This document shows positions 1-9,166 of a DNA stretch of 64,000 bases, piece after piece. Made by a program: the position numbers and the translations under genes. The first letter of the stretch is position 1. Each line of letters begins with the position of its first letter. This DNA is from Taiwanofungus camphoratus. Its lineage: Eukaryota > Basidiomycota > Agaricomycetes > Polyporales > Taiwanofungaceae. Where the stretch lies: contig CP021220.1 of the NCBI GenBank assembly GCA_003999685.1, forward strand, positions 1 through 64,000, written 5' to 3'. The notes under the pieces are model-generated. The model made no database searches, had not been told where the DNA came from, and saw nothing but the letters and a program-made list of their open reading frames with translations.

Positions 1-92
1 CTAACCTAACCTAACCTAACCTAACCTAACCTAACCTAACCTAACCTAACCTAACCTAACCTAACCCTAACCTAACCTAACCTAACCTAACT
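1..92. repeat. Terminal telomeric array, (CCTAA)n / (TTAGG)n
   Basis: The first base of the window lies inside an uninterrupted array of the pentamer CCTAA, with one six-base unit (CCCTAA) near base 66. The C-rich strand reads inward, the orientation expected at a left chromosome end. The array stops where sequence homologous to the downstream U units begins (GATAACTAC at 93). The pentamer is unusual because most fungi, including most studied basidiomycetes, use TTAGGG. Confidence 0.95.
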
Positions 93-807
93 GATAACTA
101 CTATGGTCCCCAGCGCCCCTCTGCTGTGTTAGTCCATGATCTGGTGATCTGTGGGTTGTAACATGCTAGAGCACGGTGCGGCAACTTGCTGGACGCGGTC
201 CTATTGAGTATCCTTCCCCCGCCCCGCATGGCTCGGATAGGGTGCTCACGGGGATTCCCAGGTTTGTGCCATGACATGATGCTTCCTCAGTGGTCCACGC
301 TGCCCTTAGTAGACGCCCGGAAAGCGGCCCGGTCACATGATCGGTACGGCACCGGCTATGTTGTTCCTATCTATATCCGGCCCGGATTAACTTTCGGCCC
401 GGACTTCCTATCTCTTATCTCGGATCCTGAGCCTAGGCTTGCGGTCCGGATTCTAATCTTAATCAGATGACTCTGACATCTGATCAGTAATGGTGTCTAG
501 GCGAATCTAGACAATGATGATTGCTCATCGCTGACTGATTAGGATAGGAGGGAGAGACGTGATTCGCTCCCACTTGCAACCCTTTGCCCTGGTACGGTCA
601 AACTGACTTAGTCACCGGCCCCCGGGCCATGACTCAACCATAAGCGTGACTTATGTTGAACTTGGTTATAAGCGACGCTAGTGCTCTGATGAGACTTAGT
701 CGAAATTAGCCGTCCGATAGCGATATCGGGCTAATTAGTACTAGCTTCCTCTAAGCCTCCCCTCCTGCCCTGCACTCGCAGCCCTTGTAGTGTTGATACA
801 TAGACCT
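93..807 (+). mobile_element. U1: leader / pLTR-like unit of the telomeric Penelope-like element
   Basis: This unit is nearly identical, without indels over 93-745, to 4862-5514. It lacks the first ~144 bases of the longer copies, so it is 5'-truncated and capped by telomere repeats. It contains three GGCCCGG motifs (326, 379, 396), a TATA-like GGTTATAAG just before 677, and a hammerhead ribozyme at 677-745. It ends in CATAGACCT directly before CCTAA repeats. The position upstream of the reverse transcriptase and the ribozyme match the pLTR regions of other PLEs. I infer that it is promoter plus 5' leader. It holds no convincing protein gene. Confidence 0.8.
677..745 (+). ncRNA. Hammerhead ribozyme, type I, copy 1
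   Basis: The core matches the hammerhead consensus. The strand reads GCUAGUGCU (helix I), CUGAUGA (core), GAC-UUA-GUC (helix II), GAA (core) then AUUAGCC (helix III). Helix III is extended by CCGAUA-GCGA-UAUCGG with a GNRA loop and closes with GGCUAAU. The predicted cleavage site follows the U at 736, and AGUACUAGC (737-745) re-pairs with helix I with one G-U pair. Both ends lie in helix I, so this is type I. Ribozymes of this class are established parts of PLE leaders, where they cut tandem transcripts into units. Activity here is inferred from base pairing. Confidence 0.92.
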
Positions 808-819
808 CCTAACCTAACC
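808..819. repeat. Short telomeric stub between U1 and PLE body
   Basis: Twelve bases, CCTAACCTAACC, separate U1 from the leader of the complete reverse transcriptase copy. At the same place in the second unit the tract is 25 bases long. Confidence 0.85.
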
Positions 820-3800
820 AGCCAACACCTCCAAACTGTCTCTCATACCGCATCTCGGTTTTCGACGGCGCTATCGTGTTCTGCCACCGACACCCCCGCC
901 CGTCAACCCGATCCAGGAATACCGACTGCTCGCCCTTTGCTTCGCTCGGTGCCCTATCTCTTTTCATTTTCTCCCTCCTGACGCACCCTGCGCTTGCTTA
1001 CAATGGCCAATCGCCTACCTCGTCCTGGATCCACCCGTTCGACTTCCGCAGGACCAGGTGGAGCATCACTTCGCGCCGCTATTGCGCGGAACCTTGCTCC
1101 CCCCTCGTTGGCTTATGCCATGGGAGCGACGTCACTTGAGACTATTGCCGATGAGTTCCGCGCCGTCCTTTCAGCTGAAACATTTGACACCGTATTATCA
1201 GTCGTGCCTCTCGTATACCGGGAGGTACTCCGCCCGGTTCTGGCTAGCATTGCGGAAGCAAAGGAACGCTGCGTTTCTTTGTCGAAGCAAGTGGGTGAGC
1301 TCGAGGCTCATCTTGCCAGCGGTTCCCTTCCGCCCCAGTTACAAGGCATGGGGGAACCCGTTTTCCAGTCTGCGAAAGCATGGCTGGAAACACACCCGGC
1401 GGAACCAGGGGCTCTTGCGGAGAAATTTAAAACGTTTCGCCGCGAAGCACTCGCTTTAGCCATAGCGCAAAAGCGTGCTGAGCTCTCGTTCTTCGAGGGC
1501 GCGCTGGACCCGACTACTATGTTGGGGAAGGCACGCGACGTGGTCGACACTCAGTGGGCTGCGATCTCACAAGGATCGCGGGTCCCTAAGTGGAGAACCT
1601 CTCTTGACGGGAACGTCGAGATTGAGGGTTGGCAGAACGACCCCGTCCTTGAGTCGGAACACAAGCGATTCGTCGCTGTGCTCCCACGGTTTTGCTTCCG
1701 TGTCGTGAATATTCGCGAATCACAGTTAGCACATGCCGCGACTCGAGCCAATGCGAAGAGTGCCCTTAAGGCAGTGGCGGAGGTGGAGATGAGCGACACC
1801 ACCGAGAATCCCGCTGCCTTAAAGAAACTGATCGACGATGCGGTTGATCGTCGGCTGAAAGGTGAGGGCACCTCGAAGAACGTAAAACAGCAGGTTAGTT
1901 TTGTACACGGTTCAGTACCTAAAAACTTACCTGGCGCCACCCTCTCTCGTATTCTAGAAGGGCAAAGGCAAGGCGCCAAATCGTTCGGCGCGCATGAGCA
2001 CAGGAGGACGCCCTCCCAAAGCTCCGCAGCGCGCGGCAAAGCAGAAGCAGGCCGCTTCGTCGAAGAAGGCTTCGACGAAGAAGAACAAAGGGAAAGGGAA
2101 AGGGAGACCGAATTGATACGGTGTGTCCTTCGGTCGCGACTCCGCTTCTCGCAACCCTCTACTTACCCGGATTGTATACTCGATCTTCCTACACCAGTCG
2201 GGGCACGCACCCTCCTTTACTTTGCACCGGCGGCTTTAGTCGAAGCACAGAGGTTCCGGACTTGGGTTCATGTTGGCGATGGTGTTAGTTTACCTGCGGA
2301 CATCAGTATACATATTTCTTGCGGACTTAAGTACATGCTGTACGCTCGCCCTTCAGGCGAGTTAGTTCAAAACGCTTACGATGACTTTTGTGAACGTGTA
2401 CGATGGAGAGTACACTTTGCCTGTAAACAAAAGATCCTTGAGCGGCAAGGAATAAGTCAACCACCTTACGATCCTGACTACGACTTGAGGCTTAAACGCG
2501 ATAGCAACGCACCTCAAGCCAGCCAATATATCGAACTTGGTCTTAAACGCGGGCAAACATACGTCACTGAATTCATACGCACTGTCGTACCCGGTTTGAA
2601 AGCTAGAAGTCGCCCTAATCGACTTGTAGACCTGGACAAAGTTCGCCTCTGGTTGGATGAGCATAACTACCTCATCCTCCAAACGGATAAGAACCTCGGC
2701 GCTGCTGTAGTCACAAGGGAATGGTTCATAAATGGTTGCAATTTGCTTTTGTCGAATACGACTGACTATCAGGAAATTAACCCTGGTCAGCGACAAATGT
2801 ATCTAGAAAAGGTTACTAAGCGGGTTAAGGAGTTAAGCGATTGGGTCGAAGGGGCTATGCCTCACGATCAGACACTCCAGTTAGCCAAATATCTTCGGTC
2901 TAAATGTCCCGAGAGCGAGTTGGAAGAGCCTAAGGTTCCGATCTTCTACGGTATCCCAAAAATCCATAAGACACCCGTGAAGATGCGGCCTATTGTGCCC
3001 TGTCACTCATGCGCTCAAGGCCCCGCGGCTAAAGTAGTATCCAAGTTGTTGAAACCTATCATAGAGGTAGAACCCTTTATTATACATGGCAGTAAAGATC
3101 TTGCTGCCAAGTTAGCAACGGTTAAAACACTAAAATATAAAAAGTATTGGCTTGTGGCCGGCGACGTTGTCGCTTTCTACCCCAATGTACCTCTCAGAGA
3201 ATGCGTAGGCATTGTATCTAAATTGTACATTAGTCATCCATTGGGTAGTCAATCAACGGACCACCCCGAATTTTACAACGCCTTGTTTATTCGGTGTATG
3301 CAATCAGCCAATTACGATTTAATAGTTGACTTCAACGGTCACACATTCCTTCAAAAACGAGGGTTAGCTATGGGAGTGGCCTGTTCGCCCGACCTAGCTA
3401 ATCTATATGGATGCCATTTTGAAAATAAAGTCTGGCCTCATGGGCAGGTTAGCCCACCCTTTCTTTATTATGGGCGGTACATCGATGATGTTTTCGCTAT
3501 CGTTGAAGCAGGTAGTGCAGCAGAGGCTCTTGAACTCTGTACCAGTCGTATTTCGTACACTGGCTGCACTATAACATGGGAAGTGTCGGAATGGGCAACG
3601 CCGTTCCTTGACATGCTTATTTATATTGACCCCGTTACCAACCGGGTGGAACATAAGCCGTATCGGAAAGCACTTAACCATCATGAAAGAATACCATGGA
3701 TATCTCACCACCCAAAGGACGTTAAAAAAGGCACGTTCATTGGGGAGATGAGCCGTTTAGCTACGCTAAGTTCTAAGTTGGAACACTACTTAGATGCCCT

Positions 3801-4617
3801 TAAAGGGCTTGTCGATTTGTACATCGGCCGTGGCTATCCTCCTGCTCTGGTTATTACATGGCTTGATGCACATAAAGCAGTACGCTGGGCGAAACGTTTG
3901 GAAACTAAACAAACTTCGACCAAAGCGGCGGATGCGAATGATGGCGTACTTGTAATTAAGTCACAATTCAACCCTTCATGGGATTCTTTCGATGTTCATG
4001 AATTAATGACACGTGTCACTGGATCTTGGGTGGAGTCTTTGAGCTTCTTCAAAAACTTTTTTTCGGCGAGTTGGGAAAACTCGGCTGCCCCGATTTTCGA
4101 TTATTCGGCTGGGGGTTCGCGGGATGCGACCCTATCCGGCACAGTTCAGACCACGCTTGAGGAGTGGTGGGATCCCGCCCGAGTAGCCCAGCGCAAGCTG
4201 TCGCGCGAAACGGCGGCTGCTTCGGCAGCAGCAGATCGTGCCGCCGCTGAAGCCCGGCGGTCTGATCAAATCTCTACACTGGCGGCGGCTGTCCATGACA
4301 ACCGCGCAGAAGAGGGCTGGGTATGGACTGGGCGGTACCTAAGGAAACCCACCGGATTTATTGAGGCGGAGAAGGTCGCAGACCTTTCCCAACTCGGATT
4401 CTTAGACAAGCGCTGGCTTGTGTCTCGAAAGCGGGAAACCAATTTCGCAGACTTAGCAAGTAAATGGCGCAGAAGTGTTATTAACGCCCAAAGTGCGGAT
4501 GACGTTCTTTTGGAAATGAATATATAAACTGTTAAGTCAGTTTGATTAGCATCGGTTACATCAGGTGTAACGTTATCTTAGTGTGTTGGTGTATTAGGGT
4601 TGTCTGTTCAAACCAGA
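820..4617 (+). mobile_element. Penelope-like retroelement copy 1, Coprina/Athena type, endonuclease-less
   Basis: The body consists of a 183-base pyrimidine-rich leader (820-1002), one intact reading frame (1003-4527) and a 90-base 3' region that ends exactly at CCTAA repeats. The element reads away from the telomere with its 3' end on C-strand telomere repeats. This is the orientation produced when the G-strand 3' end of the chromosome primes reverse transcription. Endonuclease-less PLEs found at telomeres in rotifers and basidiomycete fungi (Athena, Coprina) have this layout. It carries no LTRs, gag, integrase or GIY-YIG domain. It looks whole and potentially coding. Confidence 0.85.
1003..4527 (+). 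CDS. Penelope-like reverse transcriptase, intact, about 1,174 aa
   Basis: RNA-dependent DNA polymerase of the telomere-associated PLE. The true ATG is at 1003 (MANRLPRPGS); the frame is open slightly upstream but without another ATG. The first ~450 residues are basic and acidic with no domain I recognise. RT motifs follow in order: TDKNLG near residue 563, GIPKIHK near 650 and MRPIV near 660, GDVVAFYPNV near 719 (motif A Asp), GLAMGVACSPDLANLY near 788 (motif B), YIDD near 826 (motif C), and a PLE-like thumb ending in GRGYPP. The C-terminal ~150 residues include an Ala/Arg-rich probable coiled coil. No GIY-YIG nuclease is visible, consistent with priming at chromosome ends. It differs from the second copy by about 14 residues over ~1,124. 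Confidence 0.93.
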   Translation: MANRLPRPGSTRSTSAGPGGASLRAAIARNLAPPSLAYAMGATSLETIADEFRAVLSAETFDTVLSVVPLVYREVLRPVLASIAEAKERCVSLSKQVGELEAHLASGSLPPQLQGMGEPVFQSAKAWLETHPAEPGALAEKFKTFRREALALAIAQKRAELSFFEGALDPTTMLGKARDVVDTQWAAISQGSRVPKWRTSLDGNVEIEGWQNDPVLESEHKRFVAVLPRFCFRVVNIRESQLAHAATRANAKSALKAVAEVEMSDTTENPAALKKLIDDAVDRRLKGEGTSKNVKQQVSFVHGSVPKNLPGATLSRILEGQRQGAKSFGAHEHRRTPSQSSAARGKAEAGRFVEEGFDEEEQRERERETELIRCVLRSRLRFSQPSTYPDCILDLPTPVGARTLLYFAPAALVEAQRFRTWVHVGDGVSLPADISIHISCGLKYMLYARPSGELVQNAYDDFCERVRWRVHFACKQKILERQGISQPPYDPDYDLRLKRDSNAPQASQYIELGLKRGQTYVTEFIRTVVPGLKARSRPNRLVDLDKVRLWLDEHNYLILQTDKNLGAAVVTREWFINGCNLLLSNTTDYQEINPGQRQMYLEKVTKRVKELSDWVEGAMPHDQTLQLAKYLRSKCPESELEEPKVPIFYGIPKIHKTPVKMRPIVPCHSCAQGPAAKVVSKLLKPIIEVEPFIIHGSKDLAAKLATVKTLKYKKYWLVAGDVVAFYPNVPLRECVGIVSKLYISHPLGSQSTDHPEFYNALFIRCMQSANYDLIVDFNGHTFLQKRGLAMGVACSPDLANLYGCHFENKVWPHGQVSPPFLYYGRYIDDVFAIVEAGSAAEALELCTSRISYTGCTITWEVSEWATPFLDMLIYIDPVTNRVEHKPYRKALNHHERIPWISHHPKDVKKGTFIGEMSRLATLSSKLEHYLDALKGLVDLYIGRGYPPALVITWLDAHKAVRWAKRLETKQTSTKAADANDGVLVIKSQFNPSWDSFDVHELMTRVTGSWVESLSFFKNFFSASWENSAAPIFDYSAGGSRDATLSGTVQTTLEEWWDPARVAQRKLSRETAAASAAADRAAAEARRSDQISTLAAAVHDNRAEEGWVWTGRYLRKPTGFIEAEKVADLSQLGFLDKRWLVSRKRETNFADLASKWRRSVINAQSADDVLLEMNI

Positions 4618-4633
4618 CCTAACCTAACCCTAA
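4528..4633 (+). other. Structured 3' end of PLE RNA
   Basis: Two folds are visible. GTTACA (4555-4560) pairs with TGTAAC (4566-4571) around a five-base loop. TTAGGGTT (4594-4601) is an exact complement of AACCCTAA (4626-4633) in the adjoining telomeric tract, and encloses GTCTG (4602-4606) paired with CAGAC (4614-4618). Thus the last bases of the element can fold back onto the telomere-like repeat. Both folds are repeated unchanged at 8977-9082. A role in RT recognition or priming is inference. Confidence 0.6.
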
Positions 4634-4717
4634 CCTAACCTAACCTAACCTAACCGAACCTAACCTAACCTAACCTAACCTAACCTAACGCTAATCCTAA
4701 CCTAACCTAACCTAACC
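4618..4717. repeat. Internal telomere-like tract with irregular units (T2)
   Basis: About 100 bases of CCTAA repeats with a CCCTAA unit and two irregularities, CCGAACC and ACGCTAATCC. The same irregularities occur in identical positions at 9067-9166, and ACGCTAATCC with its flank recurs at 10730-10788. Shared irregular units show these tracts have a common ancestor and were not made independently by telomerase. Confidence 0.95.
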
Positions 4718-5576
4718 GCCGGACTCTCCCAGTCCTGCGCTTAGGGTTGCCTTAAAATAGATAGGCGCCTTACGTGTCACATGATATGTTCGGCACTTAG
4801 TACGGACCGGCCCTTCATTGCGGCCCGGTGCGCGCCGTTCCCGCATGCTAGCGGAGCGCGCGATAACTACTATGGTCCCCAGCGCCCCTCTGCTGTGTTA
4901 GTCCATGATCTGGTGATCTGTGGGTTGTAACATGCTAGAGCACGGTGCGGCAACTTGCTGGACGCGGTCCTATTGAGTATCCTTCCCCCGCCCCGCATGG
5001 CTCGGATAGGGTGCTCACGGGGATTCCCAGGTTTGTGCCATGACATGATGCTTCCTCAGTGGTCCACGCTGCCCTTAGTAGACGCCCGGAAAGCGGCCCG
5101 GTCACATGATCGGTACGGCACCGGCTATGTTGTTCCTATCTATATCCGGCCCGGATTAACCTTCGGCCCGGACTTCCTATCTCTTATCTCGGATCCTGAG
5201 CCTAGGCTTGCGGTCCGGATTCTAATCTTAATCAGATGACTCTGACATCTGATCAGTAATGGTGTCTAGGCGAATCTAGACAATGATGATTGCTCATCGC
5301 TGACTGATTAGGATAGGAGGGAGAGACGTGATTCGCTCCCACTTGCAACCCTTTGCCCTGGTACGGTCAAACTGACTTAGTCACCGGCCCCCGGGCCATG
5401 ACTCAACCATAAGCGTGACTTATGTTGAACTTGGTTATAAGCGACGCTAGTGCTCTGATGAGACTTAGTCGAAATTAGCCGTCCGATAGCGATATCGGGC
5501 TAATTAGTACTAGCTTCCTCTAAGCCTCCCCTCCTGCCCTGCACTCGCAGCCCTTGTAGTGTTGATACATAGACCT
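4718..5576 (+). mobile_element. U2: full-length leader unit
   Basis: The longest form of U (about 860 bp). It starts CGCCGGACTCTCCC after the telomere-like tract and ends GATACATAGACCT before CCTAA repeats. The first ~144 bp are absent from U1. The rest matches U1 with almost no differences. It includes further GGCCCGG motifs, the TATA-like GGTTATAAG and the second hammerhead ribozyme. Confidence 0.85.
5446..5514 (+). ncRNA. Hammerhead ribozyme, copy 2
   Basis: Same sequence as copy 1: helix I GCUAGUGCU/AGUACUAGC, core CUGAUGA and GAAA, helix II GAC/GUC, helix III closed by a GCGA tetraloop. Cleavage in this copy and in copy 1 would release an RNA carrying the complete reverse transcriptase frame. 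Confidence 0.92.
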
Positions 5577-5601
5577 CCTAACCTAACCTAACCTAACCTA
5601 A
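5577..5601. repeat. Telomeric tract between U2 and truncated PLE body
   Basis: Five CCTAA units join U2 directly to the middle of the reverse transcriptase frame. This is the expected scar of a 5'-truncated insertion that was healed with telomere repeats before the next unit was added. Confidence 0.9.
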
Positions 5602-8600
5602 GAGTTCCGCGCCGTCCTTTCAGCTGAAACATTTGACACCGTATTATCAGTCGTGCCTCTCGTATACCGGGAGGTACTCCGCCCGGTTCTGGCTAGCATT
5701 GCGGAAGCAAAGGAACGCTGCGTTTCTTTGTCGAAGCAAGTGGGTGAGCTCGAGGCTCATCTTGCCAGCGGTTCCCTTCCGCCCCAGTTACAAGGCATGG
5801 GGGAACCCGTTTTCCAGTCTGCGAAAGCATGGCTGGAAACACACCCGGCGGAACCAGGGGCTCTTGCGGAGAAATTTAAAACGTTTCGCCGCGAAGCACT
5901 CGCTTTAGCCATTGCGCAGAAGCGTGCTGAGCTCTCGTTCTTCGAGGGCGCGCTGGACCCTACTACCATGTTGGGGAAGGCGCGCGACGTGGTCGACACT
6001 CAGTGGGCTGCGATCTCACAAGGATCGCGTGTCCCTAAGTGGAGAACCTCTCTTGACGGGAACGTCGAGATTGAGGGTTGGCAGAACGACCCCGTCCTTG
6101 AGTCGGAACACAAGCGATTCGTCGCCGTGCTCCCCCGCTTTTGCTTTCGTGTCGTGAACATTCGCGAATCACAGTTAGCTCATGCGGCGACTCGAGCCAA
6201 TGCGAAGAGTGCCCTTAAAGCAGTGGCGGAGGTGGAGATGAGCGACACCACCGAGAACCCCGCTGCTTTAAAGAAACTGATTGACGATGCGGTTGATCGT
6301 CGGTTGAAAGGTGAGGGCACCTCGAAGAACGTTAAACAGCAGGTCAGTTTTGTACACGGTTCAGTACCTAAAGACTTACCTGGCGCCACCCTCTTTCGTA
6401 TTTTAGAAGGGCAAAGGCAAGGCGCCAAATCGTTCGGCGCGCATGAGCACAGGAGGACGCCCTCCCAAAGCTCCGCAGCGCGCGGCAAAGCAGAAGCAGG
6501 CCGCTTCGTCGAAGAAAGCTTCGACGAAGAAGAACAAAGGGAAAGGGAAAGGGAGACCGAATTGATACGGTGTGTCCTTCGGTCGCGACTCCGCTTCTCG
6601 CAACCTTCCACTTACCCTGATTGTATACTTGATCTACCTACACCAGTCGGGGCACGCACCCTCCTTTACTTTGCACCGGCAGCTTTAGTCGAGGCACAGA
6701 GGTTCCGGACTTGGGTTCATGTTGGCGACGGTGTTAGTTTACCTGCGGACATCAGTATACACATTTCTTGCGGACTTAAGTACATGCTGTACGCTCGCCC
6801 TTCAGGCGAGTTAGTTCAAAACGCTTATGATGACTTTTGTGAACGTGTACGATGGAGAGTACACTTTGCCTGTAAACAAAAGATCCTTGAGCGGCAAGGA
6901 ATTAGTCAACCACCATATGATCCTGACTACGACTTGAGATTAAAGCGCGATAGCAACGCGCCTCAAGCCAGCCAATACATCGAACTTGGTCTTAAACGCG
7001 GGCAAACATACGTCACTGAATTCATACGCAATGTCGTACCCGGTTTGAAAGCCAGAAGTCGCCCTAATCGACTTGTGGACCTGGATAAAGTTCGCCTCTG
7101 GCTGGATGAGCATAACTACCTCATCCTCCAAACGGATAAGAACCTCGGTGCTGCTGTAGTCACTAGGGAATGGTTCATTAATGGTTGCAACTTACTTCTG
7201 TCAAATACGGCTGACTATCAGGAAATTAATCCTGGTCAACGACAGATGTATTTAGAAAAGGTTACTAAGCGGGTTAAGGAGTTAAGCGATTGGGTCGAAG
7301 GGGCTATGCCTCACGATCAGACACTCCAGTTAGCCAAATACCTTCGGTCAAAATGTCCCGAGAGCGAGTTGGATGAGCCTAAGGTTCCCATCTTCTATGG
7401 TATCCCAAAAATCCATAAGACACCAGTGAAGATGCGGCCTATTGTGCCCTGTCACTCATGCGCTCAAGGCCCCGCGGCTAAAGTAGTATCCAAGTTGTTG
7501 AAACCTATCATAGAGGCTGAACCCTTTATTATACATGGCAGTAAAGATCTTGCTGCCAAGTTAGCAACGGTTAAAACACTAAAATATAAAAAGTACTGGC
7601 TTGTGGCCGGCGACGTAGTCGCTTTCTACCCCAATGTACCTCTCAGAGAATGCGTAGGCATTGTATCTAAACTGTACATTAGTCATCCACTTGGTAGTCA
7701 ATCAACGGACCACCCCGAATTTTATAATGCCTTATTTATTCGGTGCATGCAATCAGCCAATTACGATCTAATAGTTGACTTCAACGGTCACACATTTCTT
7801 CAAAAGCAAGGATTAGCAATGGGAGTGGCATGTTCGCCCGACCTTGCTAATTTATATGGATGCCATTTTGAAAATAAAGTCTGGCCTTCTGGGCAGGTTA
7901 GCCCACCCTTTCTTTATTATGGGCGGTACATCGATGATGTATTCGCTATCGTTGAAGCAGGTAGTGCAGCAGAGGCTTTAGAACTCTGCACCAGTCGTAT
8001 TTCATATACTGGATGTACTATAACATGGGAAGTGTCGGAATGGGCAACGCCATTCCTAGACATGCTTATTTATATTGACCCCGTCACCAACCGGGTGGAA
8101 CATAAGCCGTATCGGAAAGCACTTAACCATCATGAAAGAATACCATGGATATCTCACCATCCAAAGGACGTTAAAAAAGGCACGTTCATTGGGGAGATGA
8201 GCCGTTTAGCCACGCTAAGTTCTAAGTTGGAACACTACTTGGATGCCCTTAAAGGGCTTGTCGATTTGTACATCGGCCGTGGTTATCCCCCTGCTCTGGT
8301 TATTGCATGGCTTGACTCGCATAAAGCAGTACGCTGGGCGAAACGTTTGGAAACTAAACAAACTTCGACCAAAGCGGCGGACGCGAATGATGGCGTACTT
8401 GTAATTAAGTCACAATTCAACCCTTCATGGGATTCTTTCGATGTTCATGAATTAATGACACGTGTCACTGGATCGTGGGTGGAGTCTTTAAGTTTTTTCA
8501 AAAACTTCTTTTCGGCGAGTTGGGAAAACTCGGCCGCTCCGATTTTCGATTATTCGGCTGGGGGTTCGCGGGATGCGACCCTATCCGGCACAGTTCAGAC

Positions 8601-8976
8601 CACGCTTGAGGAGTGGTGGGATCCCGCCCGAGTAGCCCAGCGAAAGCTGTCGCGCGAAACGGCGGCTGCCTCGGCAGCAGCAGATCGTGCCGCCGCTGAA
8701 GCCCGGCGGTCTGATCAAATCTCTAACCTGGCGGCGGTTGTCCATGATAACCGCGCAGAAGAGGGCTGGGTATGGACTGGGCGGTACCTAAGGAAACCCA
8801 CCGGATTTATTGAGGCGGAGAAGGTCGCAGACCTTTCCCAACTCGGATTCTTAGACAAGCGCTGGCTTGTGTCACGGAAAAGGGAAACCAATTTCGCTGA
8901 CTTAGCAAGTAAATGGCGCAGAAGTGTTATTAATGCCCAAAGTGCAGATGATGTACTATTGGAAATGGATATATAA
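5602..8976 (+). CDS. Penelope-like reverse transcriptase, 5'-truncated copy 2
   Basis: The frame starts at the telomeric junction at the codon matching Glu51 of copy 1 and stays open to the stop at 8976. The first 50 codons, including the normal ATG, are missing, so this copy probably cannot be translated from its own start unless an internal ATG is used. All reverse transcriptase motifs are present (GIPKIHK, AFYPNV, SPDLANLY, YIDD). The nucleotide differences I checked against copy 1 fall mostly on third codon positions. Confidence 0.9.
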   Translation, partial: EFRAVLSAETFDTVLSVVPLVYREVLRPVLASIAEAKERCVSLSKQVGELEAHLASGSLPPQLQGMGEPVFQSAKAWLETHPAEPGALAEKFKTFRREALALAIAQKRAELSFFEGALDPTTMLGKARDVVDTQWAAISQGSRVPKWRTSLDGNVEIEGWQNDPVLESEHKRFVAVLPRFCFRVVNIRESQLAHAATRANAKSALKAVAEVEMSDTTENPAALKKLIDDAVDRRLKGEGTSKNVKQQVSFVHGSVPKDLPGATLFRILEGQRQGAKSFGAHEHRRTPSQSSAARGKAEAGRFVEESFDEEEQRERERETELIRCVLRSRLRFSQPSTYPDCILDLPTPVGARTLLYFAPAALVEAQRFRTWVHVGDGVSLPADISIHISCGLKYMLYARPSGELVQNAYDDFCERVRWRVHFACKQKILERQGISQPPYDPDYDLRLKRDSNAPQASQYIELGLKRGQTYVTEFIRNVVPGLKARSRPNRLVDLDKVRLWLDEHNYLILQTDKNLGAAVVTREWFINGCNLLLSNTADYQEINPGQRQMYLEKVTKRVKELSDWVEGAMPHDQTLQLAKYLRSKCPESELDEPKVPIFYGIPKIHKTPVKMRPIVPCHSCAQGPAAKVVSKLLKPIIEAEPFIIHGSKDLAAKLATVKTLKYKKYWLVAGDVVAFYPNVPLRECVGIVSKLYISHPLGSQSTDHPEFYNALFIRCMQSANYDLIVDFNGHTFLQKQGLAMGVACSPDLANLYGCHFENKVWPSGQVSPPFLYYGRYIDDVFAIVEAGSAAEALELCTSRISYTGCTITWEVSEWATPFLDMLIYIDPVTNRVEHKPYRKALNHHERIPWISHHPKDVKKGTFIGEMSRLATLSSKLEHYLDALKGLVDLYIGRGYPPALVIAWLDSHKAVRWAKRLETKQTSTKAADANDGVLVIKSQFNPSWDSFDVHELMTRVTGSWVESLSFFKNFFSASWENSAAPIFDYSAGGSRDATLSGTVQTTLEEWWDPARVAQRKLSRETAAASAAADRAAAEARRSDQISNLAAVVHDNRAEEGWVWTGRYLRKPTGFIEAEKVADLSQLGFLDKRWLVSRKRETNFADLASKWRRSVINAQSADDVLLEMDI

Positions 8977-9082
8977 ACTGTTAAGTCAGTTTGATTAGCA
9001 TCGGTTACATCAGGTGTAACGTTATCTTAGTGTGTTGGTGTATTAGGGTTGTCTGTTCAAACCAGACCTAACCTAACCCTAA
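8977..9082 (+). other. Structured 3' end of PLE copy 2
   Basis: Same two stem-loops as at 4528-4633, including TTAGGGTT complementary to AACCCTAA in the adjacent tract. Confidence 0.55.
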
Positions 9083-9166
9083 CCTAACCTAACCTAACCT
9101 AACCGAACCTAACCTAACCTAACCTAACCTAACCTAACGCTAATCCTAACCTAACCTAACCTAACC
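9067..9166. repeat. Internal telomere-like tract (T4), duplicate of 4618-4717
   Basis: Identical in length and in its irregular units (CCGAACC, ACGCTAATCC) to the tract 4,449 bases upstream. Confidence 0.95.

Noticed and set aside
186-470. 94-codon frame present in U1, U2 and U3 (186, 4955, 9404)
   Set aside because: It is conserved only because the U copies are nearly identical. U4 has a one-base insertion in it, no start or codon signal supports it, and no protein motif is present. U is better explained as leader RNA with a ribozyme.
1308-2154. Long antisense frames inside the reverse transcriptase copies
   Set aside because: They overlap a gene with clear motifs, recur in both copies through sequence identity, and match nothing.
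1003-4527. GIY-YIG endonuclease or LTR-retroelement parts
   Set aside because: No GIY-YIG motif, integrase, protease or gag is visible. The motif order and thumb are those of Penelope-like RTs.
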